Shown piece after piece: positions 1 to 11,974 of a stretch of DNA of 64,000 nucleotides. Position 1 is the first letter of the stretch. Each line of letters starts with the position of its first letter. The translations under genes and the position numbers were made by a program. Source of the DNA: Corylus avellana (taxonomy: Eukaryota > Streptophyta > Magnoliopsida > Fagales > Betulaceae); NCBI RefSeq assembly GCF_901000735.1, contig NC_081543.1, positions 38,154,372-38,218,371 of the forward strand, written 5' to 3'. Below the pieces are notes generated by a model that was not told the DNA's origin, searched no databases, and saw only the letters and a program-made list of their open reading frames with translations.

Positions 1-665
1 TTCAAAGTTGATGGTATCATCACAGATTTCCCTAAGACGGCTGCCAGATACAAAAGTAAGTTGATACTTATCATTTGACGCTTTTTAATTAAATGATGCA
101 CAAAAGTAAGTTGATACTTATCATTTGACGCTTTTTAATTAAATGATGCACAAACACATCAAGCGTTTTGTGAATAACCTCGGTTAAGAATTGCATTGTC
201 ATTACTCCTATGTTTCTACACAATTTTGACACACTTCTACTAATCAATTCAGCTGTCCTATGAAGGGGTTTTTTTTATTATCTTTTGTGGGTTGGTCCTA
301 TAGAGCGCTATCCAGGTTTGTGTGTAGTTATTGATGCAACGGTGCTTCAATGTAATGCAGGAAATCGCTATATAGAAACGGCCATCAATGACACACCTGC
401 TTACATGAGCACGGTTCAGCCTGGAAGTCTCATGCAACTCATCACTTCTGATTACCTGCCACCAGCTGAGGCCCCGTTCCCTCTCCTGTCAGAATCAGAT
501 GTAGCGGAGCCACCTTTGCCCAATGCTTCAGAAAAAACCCCAACTTCCGGCCCAAGTGGTGTACCTGCGGCAGTTCCTCCTTCGCCAAGCGGGCAGCCTA
601 AGATTGTATCAGGCTTCCTCCTGCCATATCTGGCAATGCTCCTTGCTGCTCTTTTTCTAATTTGA
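1..665 (+). CDS. GPI-anchored glycerophosphodiester phosphodiesterase-like protein (SHV3/GDPDL family), 3' end
   Basis: This is the C-terminal end of a gene that begins before the window. Exon a (1-55) reads FKVDGIITDFPKTAARYK, which resembles the last strand of the second GDPD-like domain in SHV3/GDPDL proteins. A 305-bp intron (56-360, GT-AG) precedes the last exon (361-665), joined through a split Arg codon. The last exon gives the family's linker (YMSTVQPGSL, then DVAEPPLP), a Pro/Ser/Thr-rich stretch and a hydrophobic tail ending LLAALFLI, as expected of a GPI-attachment signal. The family acts at the outer face of the plasma membrane in cell-wall and cellulose organisation; whether it hydrolyses phosphodiesters is doubtful. 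The family call rests on remembered family features, the GPI tail on sequence. Which paralogue it is cannot be told from this fragment. Confidence 0.85.
51..150 (+). repeat. 50-bp perfect tandem duplication spanning a splice donor
   Basis: Positions 51-100 and 101-150 are the same 50 bases, repeated head to tail. The unit covers the last five exon bases and the GTAAGT donor of the GDPDL-like intron, so the gene has two identical donors, at 56 and 106. Use of the second would add 50 nt, shift the frame and meet a TGA within a few codons. Confidence 0.95.
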
Positions 666-3106
666 ACAATGTAGCATGCTCGCTCACTCATTATTTTGTG
701 ATCGTGTATTTTCCCATCTCTTTGCTTGGATTTCAAGTAGCTTGGAGCTTTCTTCCTTGCATGGCAGCAAGGCTAATCCAAATTTTTCCAGTCGAGTAGT
801 GAATTCTTTTTGCGTCCAAACACTTTAGGCATGTTCATTCTTCCCCCTTGTAATTTGAAAATAATTTATTCGGGTCTGCAATTTGTATTTCTGTTTTGTA
901 AAATATACACACGATTATTTTTTTGGTTTGCATTATGTACGAGTAATGGAGCCATGGAGGCATTGCATATCATTGTATTCTCTACTGTTTTTAGTAATTT
1001 AGACAGCAAATGTTACGAGTGTTTATGAGGCCTACCCTATCCAAGCAGAGGGGTGGGTCGGACTTCTAGCTGGCATGTCCATATTTCGTAGGTTGCTTGC
1101 CATAGAGCTGACCGCTGAGAGGCCACCAATTGTCAAAATCCCAAAGCAAAGTCGATGCATAACTAAAAGTTTTAAGGTAAAAAATAGGAAAAAAAAAAAG
1201 TTTGGAGGGAAAACTTTTCCCGGAACTGCCATGACTTTTGTAATGTTTTTTCAAGTTTAGAAGTTTGCAATATGGGTATCCCGTATCCGATTTATCAGTT
1301 TTTTTCAATCACTCTCCTGTGTTAGGATTTTTGGTTTATTCTTAAAGGAAGAAGCAAAAATGACCAAAATATTCTCATTTATAAAATAAAAAATAAAGGA
1401 AGAGAAAGAACCCCTCTAATTGCAAACTTTTCATTTTTCTTTTACCTTTCTAGATTTTTTTTTTTTTAAAAAAATTTAATTAATAATATATTTGCACTTT
1501 AATAAATTTTACAAAAGTATAAAGAACATTTCACTTGTTAGCTGTTTAAATTAATGAAAAAGCCTAATAATAGAGGGTATTGAAATGGACTCATACATCG
1601 GACACCTCACATTGCATGCAAAAAGCCAATAACAGTTCAGAGGATTAAATAAAGTTTTTCAAAGTTTTAAAAATGAGAAAAACACTATAAAGAAGAATTA
1701 TAAAGTTTGGTAATTCTAATTTCTACTACCTTTTTTTTCTTATCTTTTTCTTTTGTAAATTAGGTCGGACAAAATTTGTCCACGCCCTTTGTCCTCCAAT
1801 TTCTTATTAAACTAACAAGTTAAATTAAAAAATGTCAATTTAATAAATTGCTTTGGAGAAAACTTGGTCCAACTCGCTATACGTTTTTTTTTTTTTCCCT
1901 TTTCCAATGTAAATGAGTAAATGTGTCAATTATGAATAAGAAATGGAAACTTCCCATTTAATAAATGCAAAAATAAATCTCAAGTGAGAAATGTCTAATA
2001 TAATTAATATGGAAAGTAGTGAGCGTTAGGTCAAAGCTCCCCAAAATGATCAAAGCCTCGCCGAATGATGTCATAAATATGCATTTAAGTTTAGAATTCA
2101 ATAATACAAGGTCAATATCCTGAATATTCTCTCGTAAAAGGATCATATTCATGTATGGAATCCCATCTTATGGTAAGTGTTTTAAACTAGGAGAAATGCC
2201 TTGAATATTTCCTCATTATCAGCATATGTCAATGCTCCTCATGATTTTTCCATTTTCCACAAAAATTGCTAGATTTTCAGAAAAATCCCTAGATTTTTTC
2301 ATTCTCTCTTTTCCATCCACTTTAATTTTATGGTACCATTATCTCACCTTAATGATGTGGCAGTACTAATCCGTCCTTAATTTTTTTTTTTTTGCTTTCC
2401 TTTTAGAATCAACTATTAGATATGTAGTTGTGCGGACATAAAAAAATAAAAAATAAAAAATAAAAAACTATTAGATATGTAGGACCCACATTTTCACTTA
2501 TGTGAGTAGAATAAATTCAATGCTTGATTTTCAAAAGATGAGGTTGGAAAATGATGAAAGAATACTAAATAGCATTTCTTTTTTATTTTTTTAACTATGG
2601 TTTATTGGCATTGTCACATCACGAGTGTGGGATAGTAATAAAATAAAAGTATTGTTTTTAGCATTACCTGTTAAAGTTTGAGGCATCTAGCCTGAATTAT
2701 TGAAAGTTTAAAATATGCTAATTAATCGGGGCAGTTTTTATTTTTTTTACAAATAAATTATTCGAAAGATGTATATTGGCGCCATTATAGATCCACTTAA
2801 TCAAGTCATTTATTGTTTTTTTAAAAAGTAATAAAGTCATTTATGGTTATTATGGCTGCTAGTGTTCTTCACATGGAACATTGGCTGTTACCTAAATCAG
2901 GTTAATGCATTAAAGTCAAAAGGGATTTCGGTTTTAGGAGAAAATTGTTTTTGGCAAAGCAAGTGTATCAAATCATATTTACTATATAATCATAGGATTT
3001 GTATTTTCTTCCATTTATATCCATTAACACTCGCTATAAGAACCCAGAAACCATATCAAATTCAGCAAGACATTCAGTTAGTAGTGGTCAAAAAATAAAA
3101 TCAAAC
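666..3106. other. Intergenic, AT-rich, no gene recognised
   Basis: About 2.4 kb between the GDPDL-like stop and the polygalacturonase start. The first few hundred bases are probably the 3' untranslated region of the former gene. The rest is AT-rich with poly-A/T runs and an (AAAAAAT)n tract near 2440-2465. Only short chance ORFs are present. The region just before 3107 is the polygalacturonase promoter; CTATAAG at 3034-3040, about 70 bp before the ATG, is the best TATA-like candidate. Confidence 0.6.
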
Positions 3107-5609
3107 ATGTCTTCATTATCAGTTTTTCGTTTTGTTTGCTTCATGTTCTTGGTAGCATTGATCACTGAAGCTGGAGCTGCTGGGAAAATTGTTTTTGATG
3201 TGACGAAATATGGTGCCGTTGCCGATGGTATAACCGATAACAGTAAGGTAATTATAACGGTTTCAAAATATGCGATTTCGTCTGCGTTTTTAAAAATGTG
3301 AAGATCTTTTCACGTTTTTAAACGGTACCCATTGTCTGTTGCGTGAAAATGTGATCTTTTTGACGTTTTTTTAAAACACTTTTTGCAATTTTGTTTGAAA
3401 ATAGTTTTGTCATTGTGTTTTTGCAGGTTTTTCAAAAGGTATTCAACAAAGCTTGTCAATCCGAAGGATACAATTCTGTCCTAATCCCAGACGGAAAATA
3501 TATGCTGGGCCCAGTACAGTTTTCAGGCCCATGTAAGGGCCCAATGGCATTTATAATTAAAGGTGCCCTAATATCTCATACTGATGTTGGATCTTATGGT
3601 AGCAGATTGTACCATTGGATCACCTTCAATAGCATAGACCGGTTGGTAGTCGGCGGAGGTGGGTCGTTGGATGGCCGAGGTCCCTCTGCTTGGGCCCACA
3701 ATACTTGCAGTAAAAGTAAAAGCTGCGTGCCTCTTCCCTCTGTAAGTGTTCTTGATTCAACATGCAAATCTTAAATTTGTCTGCCAAATGCTGTAGCCTA
3801 TAATTATGGGCTTGTGTTATATAAATGGATCCGAATCCCAGCAACTGCTCTACCCGAATAAGGGGTGGCTTGCTCAAGACCTGCTTGGGCAGGCACGCCC
3901 TAGAAAAGTTCTCTCACATTTATTACCTAACAATTCTGAGTAACAAAATTGTTGGAGAAATGCTATTTGGTATGCTCATCTTTCTCATATTAAATGGTGG
4001 ATTGAAAATGTCACTTCAGTGAAAAAATATAAGAGAAGAACAAAAGCATATAACATTTCTCAATAACATAACATTTTAATTCTATGGTACTCTTCCAGCA
4101 TTCCTTGCAATTAGCTGCCTGATTTGCATGCAGATGAGACTCACCTTCCTTGAGCAGTATGGGGTGCAGTCCCACCTGCATGGCCGTAACCACCTTAGCC
4201 CTTGAAAAAAAAAATAGACCTTAAAAATTATTTTTGCCCCCCAAATATTATTTCTAAAAATTTTGCTTTCCAAACTAAAATTTCTAATTCTGCCCCTGCC
4301 CACCTGGCTAAGGCCAGTTGGGCCGTGTAGTCCTTACTGTCAGATTCAATTCGGACAGCTAATTGAAGGGAATTTTGATCTATGGTAAAAATTTTACAAT
4401 TCTGTTTATGTGAATTAGGGTTTTTACTTTTTCTTGGGGCCATTTTATTGAACTATTGCTCATAAAAAATGTGTTTCCCTAATGCTTTTGACAGTCAATG
4501 GGATTCAATTACGTGAACAATTCACGGGTAACTCACCTGACATCAATCAATAGCATGGGTGTCCATATGAACCTTTATAGATGCTCCGGCATGAGATTTG
4601 ATCACATTCATCTAATAGCGCCAGAAGACAGCCCCAACACCGACGGAATCCACATTGGGGAATCGACTCATATAGACATATCGACAGCGGTAATAGCCAC
4701 CGGAGATGACTGCGTTTCCTTGAGCCCTGGTTGTTCAAGCATAAATGTTACAAATGTTTGGTGTGGCCCCGGCCATGGAATCAGTGTCGGAAGCCTCGGT
4801 CGGACGGCTAATGAAGAAGATGTCAATGGACTGACTGTGACTAACTGCACCTTCATCGGCACCCAGAATGGGTTGAGGGTCAAAACATGGGCTAGCTCTT
4901 TTGCAAGCAATGTCTTCGATCTTACCTTTCAACAAATTCATATGGAGGATGTCTATAATCCCATCATCATCGATCAACAATATTGCCCATATGACAATTG
5001 TCAAAAGGTACTTTCTTGTCTAACTAAGTGAGCATGCATGCATGCATTTAGGTTGTCGACCCCGCCGCTTATTTGGGCATATGAGTTTCATAGCCTCTTT
5101 TTTTAAGGTTCTGTATATATATATTTTAAAAAAATTTCAAACCCAAATAGTTGTGTCCATAAACTCACCATTTTGTTTTTTTTTTTATTTGGGTTAAAAA
5201 AATAATGTGAGGGGGTTTTTTTTACCATTATTTTTTTTTTAACCCAAAAAATATGGGTATTTTAGTAATTACATTGAAAGCATATGTGTTGTCAACGAAC
5301 TAAGAAATATAAATAGTTATTTGATCCCACGTCTTCTATTTTTAATAATAGTTATTCATTTCATGTACTTTTTGTGTATAGGGTAACTCCCAAGTTCAGA
5401 TTCGGAATGTAAAGTATATAAACATTAAGGGAACTTCGAGGTCAAAGATTGCAATTGCTCTAGAATGCAGCCGAAGTAAACCTTGTGAGAAGATTGAGCT
5501 CAGTGACATCGAACTCGTTTACTCCGGTACGGGAGGACCGGCATCTTCCTCGTGCAATAATGCCAATGGTGCTGCTTATGGTCCACAAAATCCACCCTCT
5601 TGCATATAG
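3107..5609 (+). CDS. Polygalacturonase (glycoside hydrolase family 28)
   Basis: Four exons join in phase 0: 3107-3247, 3427-3741, 4495-5007 and 5382-5609, giving 398 residues, the usual length for plant polygalacturonases. The ATG at 3107 opens a hydrophobic signal peptide (about residues 1-25), so the protein is secreted to the wall. The enzyme hydrolyses alpha-1,4-galacturonan of pectin. All four family motifs are visible: NTDGIH (about 200-205), GDDC (222-225), GHG (245-247) and RVK (280-282). They hold the catalytic Asp residues at about 202, 223 and 224 and the conserved His at about 246. The residues after GDDC (VSLSPG) differ slightly from the common ISIGPG. The gene looks intact. Endo or exo mode, and the tissue (pollen, fruit or abscission), cannot be decided from sequence. 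Confidence 0.92.
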
Positions 5610-8574
5610 CAATCTGCTTTGGTGCTTGCAGACTAGCTAGCTTGAATTCTAACTAATGCAAGTATGATAATTTTAAACACACTATGTAGATTTGACACAG
5701 TTTTTCTCATTGACCCGTTATGTAAACAACCAGCCCTTTCTCTAATGAGGAGGAGCAAATAACTCTGTGATCCTAAAAACCAGAATGTTTTACAGGCTAT
5801 TGAATCATGTATTGGTATCCAAAAATCTCTGCAAATTAATCAAGTTTGTATGGCTTTCATATATATATTCCTCTTCTGAAATCTTAGTAATAATTTTTTG
5901 TGGCAGGAAGCGTTTGGCATTGCAGTTTCATAGACAAAACTGTGATTTTAAACAAAATCGTAGAAAATAGATTGTTTGGAATTGTATTTTTAAAAAATTG
6001 CCACTTGAAAACGCAGAAAATTTGTATTTTTCAAATCATAGGTAAAAACTAAAAAGGTTTATTTATTTTTTAAAACACATAATTATAAAGGTTAAACTGC
6101 GATTTTGCTAAACATTTAATTGCATTTAAAAAAAATTATGTTTTCATATTAAGCATTTTAAAATTGTTGTTTTAAATCAAACTTAAATAGACGTAAGTGT
6201 TGGAAGGATGTTTATGTTTAATCCATGAAAACATAATGTCTTCATCAGAGAAAGAAACTTTCCCTTTTCTCCTTTCTTGGAGTTAAAAAGGAAAACAGAT
6301 TAATATTAGGCTTGTCAATCAATGAAAATTTTTAGTATTTTTCAATTACATATTGACACGTGTCAAGAAATTGTAAAGAATTATTGATATAGTCACTTTT
6401 GGCTTACAGCCAACTCCCTGGATAATAAATAGTCCTTTTTAGGGATTCGATGAGTGGGTTTTTGCTGGTTTACACACTAAAGAGCAATTGGGTTTGGCTT
6501 TTGATTATTTTTCACCGAAGAAAGTAGCACCTTCCTTAATACAGGGCACTATAAGATCTTATAGTATTGACTAAATCATTAAACTTATCTCTTTTTTTTT
6601 TTAATTAATTTATTATATATATATATATATTTTATATGTTTTTATCAGAAGTGGTGATTTAATATAGTATTGTCACAAACATAACGTAGAGCTTATTCAT
6701 TGGTATCCATAACTTTTTTTTTTTTTTTTTTAATGAATAATCTCCATAACAAGTCCAATGGTAAATTTAATAGTCACATCATTTTTGGAGGGACTTAAAA
6801 GAGAGACAAAAGGAACTTTTAGAATTACTCTCACATCTCTTGGTAAAAAATTTGATATTCCTAGCATTTTTCTGTAACAAAGTTCTGAATTTAAACCTTA
6901 TTTTAGTTATTTATTTTTCATTTCAATTAAATATTTTGCATGCCTCTCACAAGTCTACCGGCCTACTCGAGAGCACTTAAATGTCCCTTGCAAGTTGCAA
7001 CATAACCTAAGAAGTGGGAAATTCAAATGAGGCAAACACTTTTCATTTTCTAGTTGAAAAAGCAAGGAAATGGTGCAAACATCATCATTCGTAATCCTAG
7101 AATCATCATGGAAGGAAGATTCATGTACAGAAGTTTGAATGGTTTCCAAAAAGTCTACAAGTTATTGCATTACAGACTTTCCATTTTAAAGATCATCCAG
7201 TTAAAAACAAAGTCAATTCCTCTCTTTTTTTATTATCTAACGGTCGTCTCCACGTCATGCTTTTCTCTCAATGATGTCATCCATGGACTATGCCCAAAAG
7301 CCCACCAAAGTAAAGCCCCATGTTAATTGAATCCGTGGGTTAATTATGTAAGTTGGTTGATGGCAACATAAAGCTGCACAGTAGCGAAAGTATGCGCATT
7401 TGAAGAACATCATCATCTTCTTGGCCAAACAAGGGATGTTTTGAAATTTTCTTTCTTTCTTTCTTTTTTTCTTTAGAAAAGGATAAGAATGTGGTCCTAA
7501 TCAAAATTCTTCCCATTGTTGTCATTCATATATAGAATCATTTTTCAAATTCTTTGATTTTGCACAATGGAACTGTTGATGATGGTTGATGTGAATCATG
7601 TGATCAGATGTTTGTGCCTATGAACTTACTATTTATTATTAGCATCAAGGGGTCTCGCATGGATTAAATCTTATCTTAATTATGTGTATATAAGTTTTTA
7701 GACACCTTCTTATTGTAAGTTTATTTTTAAGGGTAAGTTATATCAAATGTTTGTATTATTTGGTATCAAAGCCAAACACCTCATCACGGGATCGAATCAC
7801 AGAGGAGGTGACCTATAGGCTGGGTTAAAACTTTAAATATTGATAGGTGAGTGAAGCTGCCAAAAAAAGAAAAGGCTGTCATTGGGTCAATATTGATAGA
7901 GTGTGTAGTCGTGAACATCGGCTGCGGAAGCGTAGTCGTATGTTACGATCCTTGTGTCCCCTATGGGTTAAGTCAAATTTTAACCATGAGTATATAAACT
8001 CTTGAACACCCTTCCCTTATAAGTTGGTTTTCAAGGTCTAGTTTTACCCGACCCTCCCTTTATAAGTTGGTTTTCAAGGTGAGTTTTAACCGATCTTTGT
8101 ATAAAAGGTAAAATAAAATAAAATTGTATTTTTTTTTTCTTTCTTTTTTTGGCTGAGATAACTAAAAGAAACATCGTTCTCCTTTGCTTGAAAAGTTAGA
8201 AAAAATAATATCCGACCCTTGTATATGTGGGTCCATATTCAATGGGCCTCACATAAAAACTATGCTGGACTCGGACCCGGACCCCAAATGTGGACCCATA
8301 TTCAATGTCACTCAGGGTACATCATCGACACGCGATGCTGACGTTATGCACAGGAATAAACAAGTCCCTGGAGCTCACGCAAGCTAATTACCATGCTTGT
8401 GGGTCTCATTTGGCCGCCGATATCTTCCTTTTGACCTTCCATAACAAATCTCTCTCCCTCTCTCTCTCCCTGCCCTATAAATAACTTCAAATATCATGCT
8501 CTGTTTCTCATATTTCGAGGACTCTGCAATCTGTATCTGAAAGTTGACGCTTTTAATTATATAAAGAAAGAAAA
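5610..8574. other. Intergenic, AT-rich, no gene recognised
   Basis: About 3 kb between the polygalacturonase and the pirin gene. It contains an (AT)n tract near 6612-6630 and poly-T runs. A stretch at about 5905-6190, rich in GCGATTTTG-like words and their complements, may be a degenerate MITE. At 8016-8095 a phrase of about 40 bp ending in GTTGGTTTTCAAGG is imperfectly doubled. ORFs here (for example near 7054-7326) match no family I recognise and have no coding-like character. Confidence 0.5.
8450..8574 (+). promoter_or_regulatory. Probable core promoter and 5' leader of the pirin gene
   Basis: A CT-rich tract at about 8450-8470 is followed at once by TATAAATA at 8476-8483. The ATG lies at 8575, leaving room for a leader of about 60-70 nt. 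The spacing fits a plant TATA promoter, and the CT tract next to it is a common plant core-promoter feature. Prediction from sequence only. Confidence 0.55.
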
Positions 8575-11284
8575 ATGCCTGGAAATGATCAAAGTTGTGG
8601 TGTTCTCAACGAACCACGTCTTGTGGAAAGGAAGTTCTTGGCCAGGCCACAGCATGAAGGAGCTGGCGCCATTGTTAGGAGGAGCATAGGACGGTAAGAG
8701 AGTTATTATACTGATCAAATGAATGGAACTTTGAGCAATTTGAGGTGTTTGGGCTAATGGGATACTTTTGTTTTTCAGGTTTGAGCTAAAATACTTTGAT
8801 CCCTTTCTTGTCCTGGATGAATTCTCAGGTGGGCTGTCTCTGTTTTCCCCTGTTTCTTCATGAAATGTAATGGGTCGTCTGTATATATATATATATATGC
8901 ATCTATCTTCGTTTTGCTTAGATTTTTGTTATTTTGAATGTTGCAGTTACTGCTCCTGCTGGTTTTCCTGATCATCCACACAGAGGTTTGATTATTGGCT
9001 TTTTTTTTTTTTTTTGGTTCTCTCACTTTTGTAAATCACCTCTGCCTGTCGACAATAAAATAGGATGATTCTCATCATTAATTCTTCTTTTTCCTCTAAG
9101 CAGGATTCGAGACAGTGACATACATGTTGCAGGTATATCCCTTTTTATAATTGTGCGCATGCGATCATCACTACTTTTCTTTTCATATATATATAGTGCA
9201 TAAAAAAAAGAAACAAATAAAAACCCACTATAAAGTTGGTCGATTTTTCCATTATATTTCAGCTATTACATTAAAATGGTTGAAACTCGCAGTAATTATA
9301 TAAACCATGAGATAGATAAAGAAGACAACAAAAAAAAAAAAATCATACTACCTAATTCATTGGTTAATTTTTCATGGGACAAAGTTTTCGTCTAGGGAGA
9401 AATTTCATCCGGTTCAATCTATTAAATTGACGTATGTTCAAAATTATGTGCATTTTCAAAATTATAGGTATTTTAGACACATATTAGTCTGACAAGACTG
9501 TGTTAGACAGATGGAGGAAATTCTGGAAAACTTTGTTATTTTTCTCAGGATGGTTGTTCAAAATCTTAGGTGAGGAGGATGCCTCTTCTAAGAAATTGCA
9601 GCTGGCTGGCAATGTATCTGTATAGTTCAGCCAGTGAGACCCAACCCCTGCTGCCCTATCCTAATCAGACAACTGTACAAGGTTGACCTGAGCTTTCTTG
9701 GGTCCATGTAGTTGGCAGGAAATATGTTAAACAGACAAGACCCAGCATGACTACTATCTTTTTTTTATTTGTTTTTCTGTGGGTCTTTAATGAAACCTTT
9801 ATTTTTAGAGGCGGGTTGTACATACCCTAATTGAAAGCAATTGTTTGTCATCAGGGATCTGTCACACATGAAGATTTTGAAGGGCACAAGGGGACAATAG
9901 GAGCCGGTGACTTGCAATGGATGACTGCAGGAAGAGGAATTGTCCACTCAGAAATGCCTGCCGCCCAGGGAACTCAAAAGGGCTTACAATTGTGGATCAA
10001 CCTCTCCTCCAAGCATAAAATGTAAGCAATAGGCCGTCCACAGAGACAGACAGCTATATGACATATGTTTGATGTCACTGTGTGGTCATTCTAAAGCAAA
10101 ATAGTATTCGCCTGAGTCAATGGATAAGTTAGACAAGATTCCTAATAATTTTGTTTTTAAATTGTTAACAATTCGAACAGTAAATATAAGATAAGATTCA
10201 TCTGTTTTTCTATTTAAACAGGTGAACCACATAATAACTCTCAGTAGCAAATCGTTGAGAATTGAAATTCGAAAAAGTCAATATAGTTTTAAACTTTTCT
10301 AAGGAGAATATGCAGTTGTCACATACTACAACCATCATTGGCCATCATGGGACCTTTTTCCAAAGATGCTTTTGAATGCACCACCATCTTGCGTGTGTGC
10401 ATACCAGCCAGAAATGGTCAGCTAGAACACTCTACCTTTTTACTCTTGTTTCATTTTGAATTGTATATTTTGTCCCTAAAAAATAAAAAGACAAAAATAT
10501 CCCTTTAGTATAACTAACTAGATAATATTTAGTTCAAATAAACTAGAAAGTATCTTATTTCTGAAGTTGTTAATTTCTGTCATGATAGATGATAGCTTTT
10601 GCCTGCCTGCAAGCTTTGAACTTCTGTCATATAATTATAACCCTTGGGAATTAATGACCATTTTCCTTTACCAACATCTTGGAACTACTTTCATAGCTTT
10701 CAAAGGCCAAACTTTGCTTTGTTTACCCCAAGTGTCCAAAACTTCATCTGATGGAGCTCTGATTTCTGTCTGATCACAGGATTGAACCAAAGTATCAAGA
10801 AATGCTGAGTAAAAACATTGCTGAAGCTGTGGAAGATGGGATAAAGGTTAGAGTTATAGCCGGCGAGTCCTTGGGAACAAAATCACCAATCTACACAAGG
10901 ACCCCAACAATGTACTTGGATTTCACACTCAAACCAGGAACTCACCTTCAACAACCTGTGCCAACATCATGGAATGCGTTTGTCTATGTCTTGGAGGGAG
11001 AAGGGATGTTTGGAAATCTGAAATCTTCGGCAGCCTCAGCCCACCACATTCTTCTTCTGGGAAAAGGGGATGGGTTGGAGGCATGGAACAAGTCCTCCAA
11101 ACCCCTCAGATTCATTTTGGTTGGGGGTGAGCCATTGGGAGAGCCTCTGGTGCAGTTTGGACCATTTGTGATGAACACCCAGGAAGAGATTGACCAGACC
11201 ATTGATGACTTTGAGAATTGTGTCAATGGATTTGAGAAAGCAAGGCATTGGAGATCAGAAAGCGCACTTAGTCTTGATATGTAG
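8575..11284 (+). CDS. Pirin-like protein (cupin superfamily)
   Basis: Six exons can be joined in frame: 8575-8693, 8779-8828, 8947-8985, 9104-9132, 9855-10021 and 10780-11284, coding for 302 residues, the normal plant pirin length. The N-terminal cupin holds the pirin signature PDHPHRGFETVTYMLQG (about residues 64-80) and AGRGIVHSEMP (about 104-114). Together these give the metal ligands His66, His68, His110 and Glu112. The C-terminal cupin (about 170-290) includes VYVLEGEG and ends near HWRSESALSLDM. Pirins are iron-binding nuclear or cytosolic proteins; some oxidise quercetin, and plant members have been linked to G-protein and ABA or light signalling. No signal peptide is visible. The gene looks intact. 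Function beyond the family level is inference. Confidence 0.92.
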
Positions 11285-11974
11285 CTCCATATAAGGAGTA
11301 GGAAATAAATTAATATTTATCCTCAAAACTTGTTATGTTAATGAGCCCATTTCCATTATTATTATTATTATTTGTTTCTTTTTCATTTGGAATGAATCAT
11401 GATCGTGAAAGTAGAGTGATAGCGGAGGTACCATATCTCTTTCCACCACAATTTCCCACTTTTTTATTTATTGAAACAATCTAATTATTTGACATCACCT
11501 TGGTTCAAATATATCTTAAGTTACAAAGAGAAAGAAAAAGGTAAGAACAAGATAAAGAAATATAGATGTAGGGATAAAAGTGTCGAAAGATTCTTAAATA
11601 TGACCTATGGGCCATGGCCTCTTGATGCTTGCTTAGGGGTGGAAGTTGTTTGATCAATGTTGTAGTTATTTTCAACATAATGAGGTGTACGAGTGGGTCC
11701 ACCTATAACTTTTGAGAAATTCTTTTTTCTTATTTTTTTAATTTAATTTCTCTTCCATCTCAATTTATACGTTTTTATTATATTTCCCTTTTTATTTTAT
11801 TTATTTTTCAATAAAAAACAACATGCCCCATTCCCCACTCACAGTGTGTCAGCAATCAGCATATGTTCTCTCCTTCAACCTTTACCTTCTTGATTTCCAT
11901 CTCCCCACGCCTTCAAGACTTACGACAAACAAATTACCACAACAACAACACAAATACAAAAGAAAGGAAACGAA
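11285..11974. other. Intergenic between the pirin gene and the xylosyltransferase
   Basis: This 690-bp spacer holds the 3' end of the pirin transcript (an ATT microsatellite lies near 11355-11370) and the promoter and leader of the next gene. The last 100 bp before 11975 are rich in C and A, with ACAAC repeats that look like a plant 5' leader. No further gene is seen. Confidence 0.5.

Noticed and set aside
7054..7326. A 90-codon ORF upstream of the pirin gene
   Set aside because: No recognisable domain, AT-rich codon content and no supporting context; probably chance.
10567..10773. ORF in pirin intron 5
   Set aside because: It lies wholly within an intron bounded by good splice sites and matches no pirin sequence.
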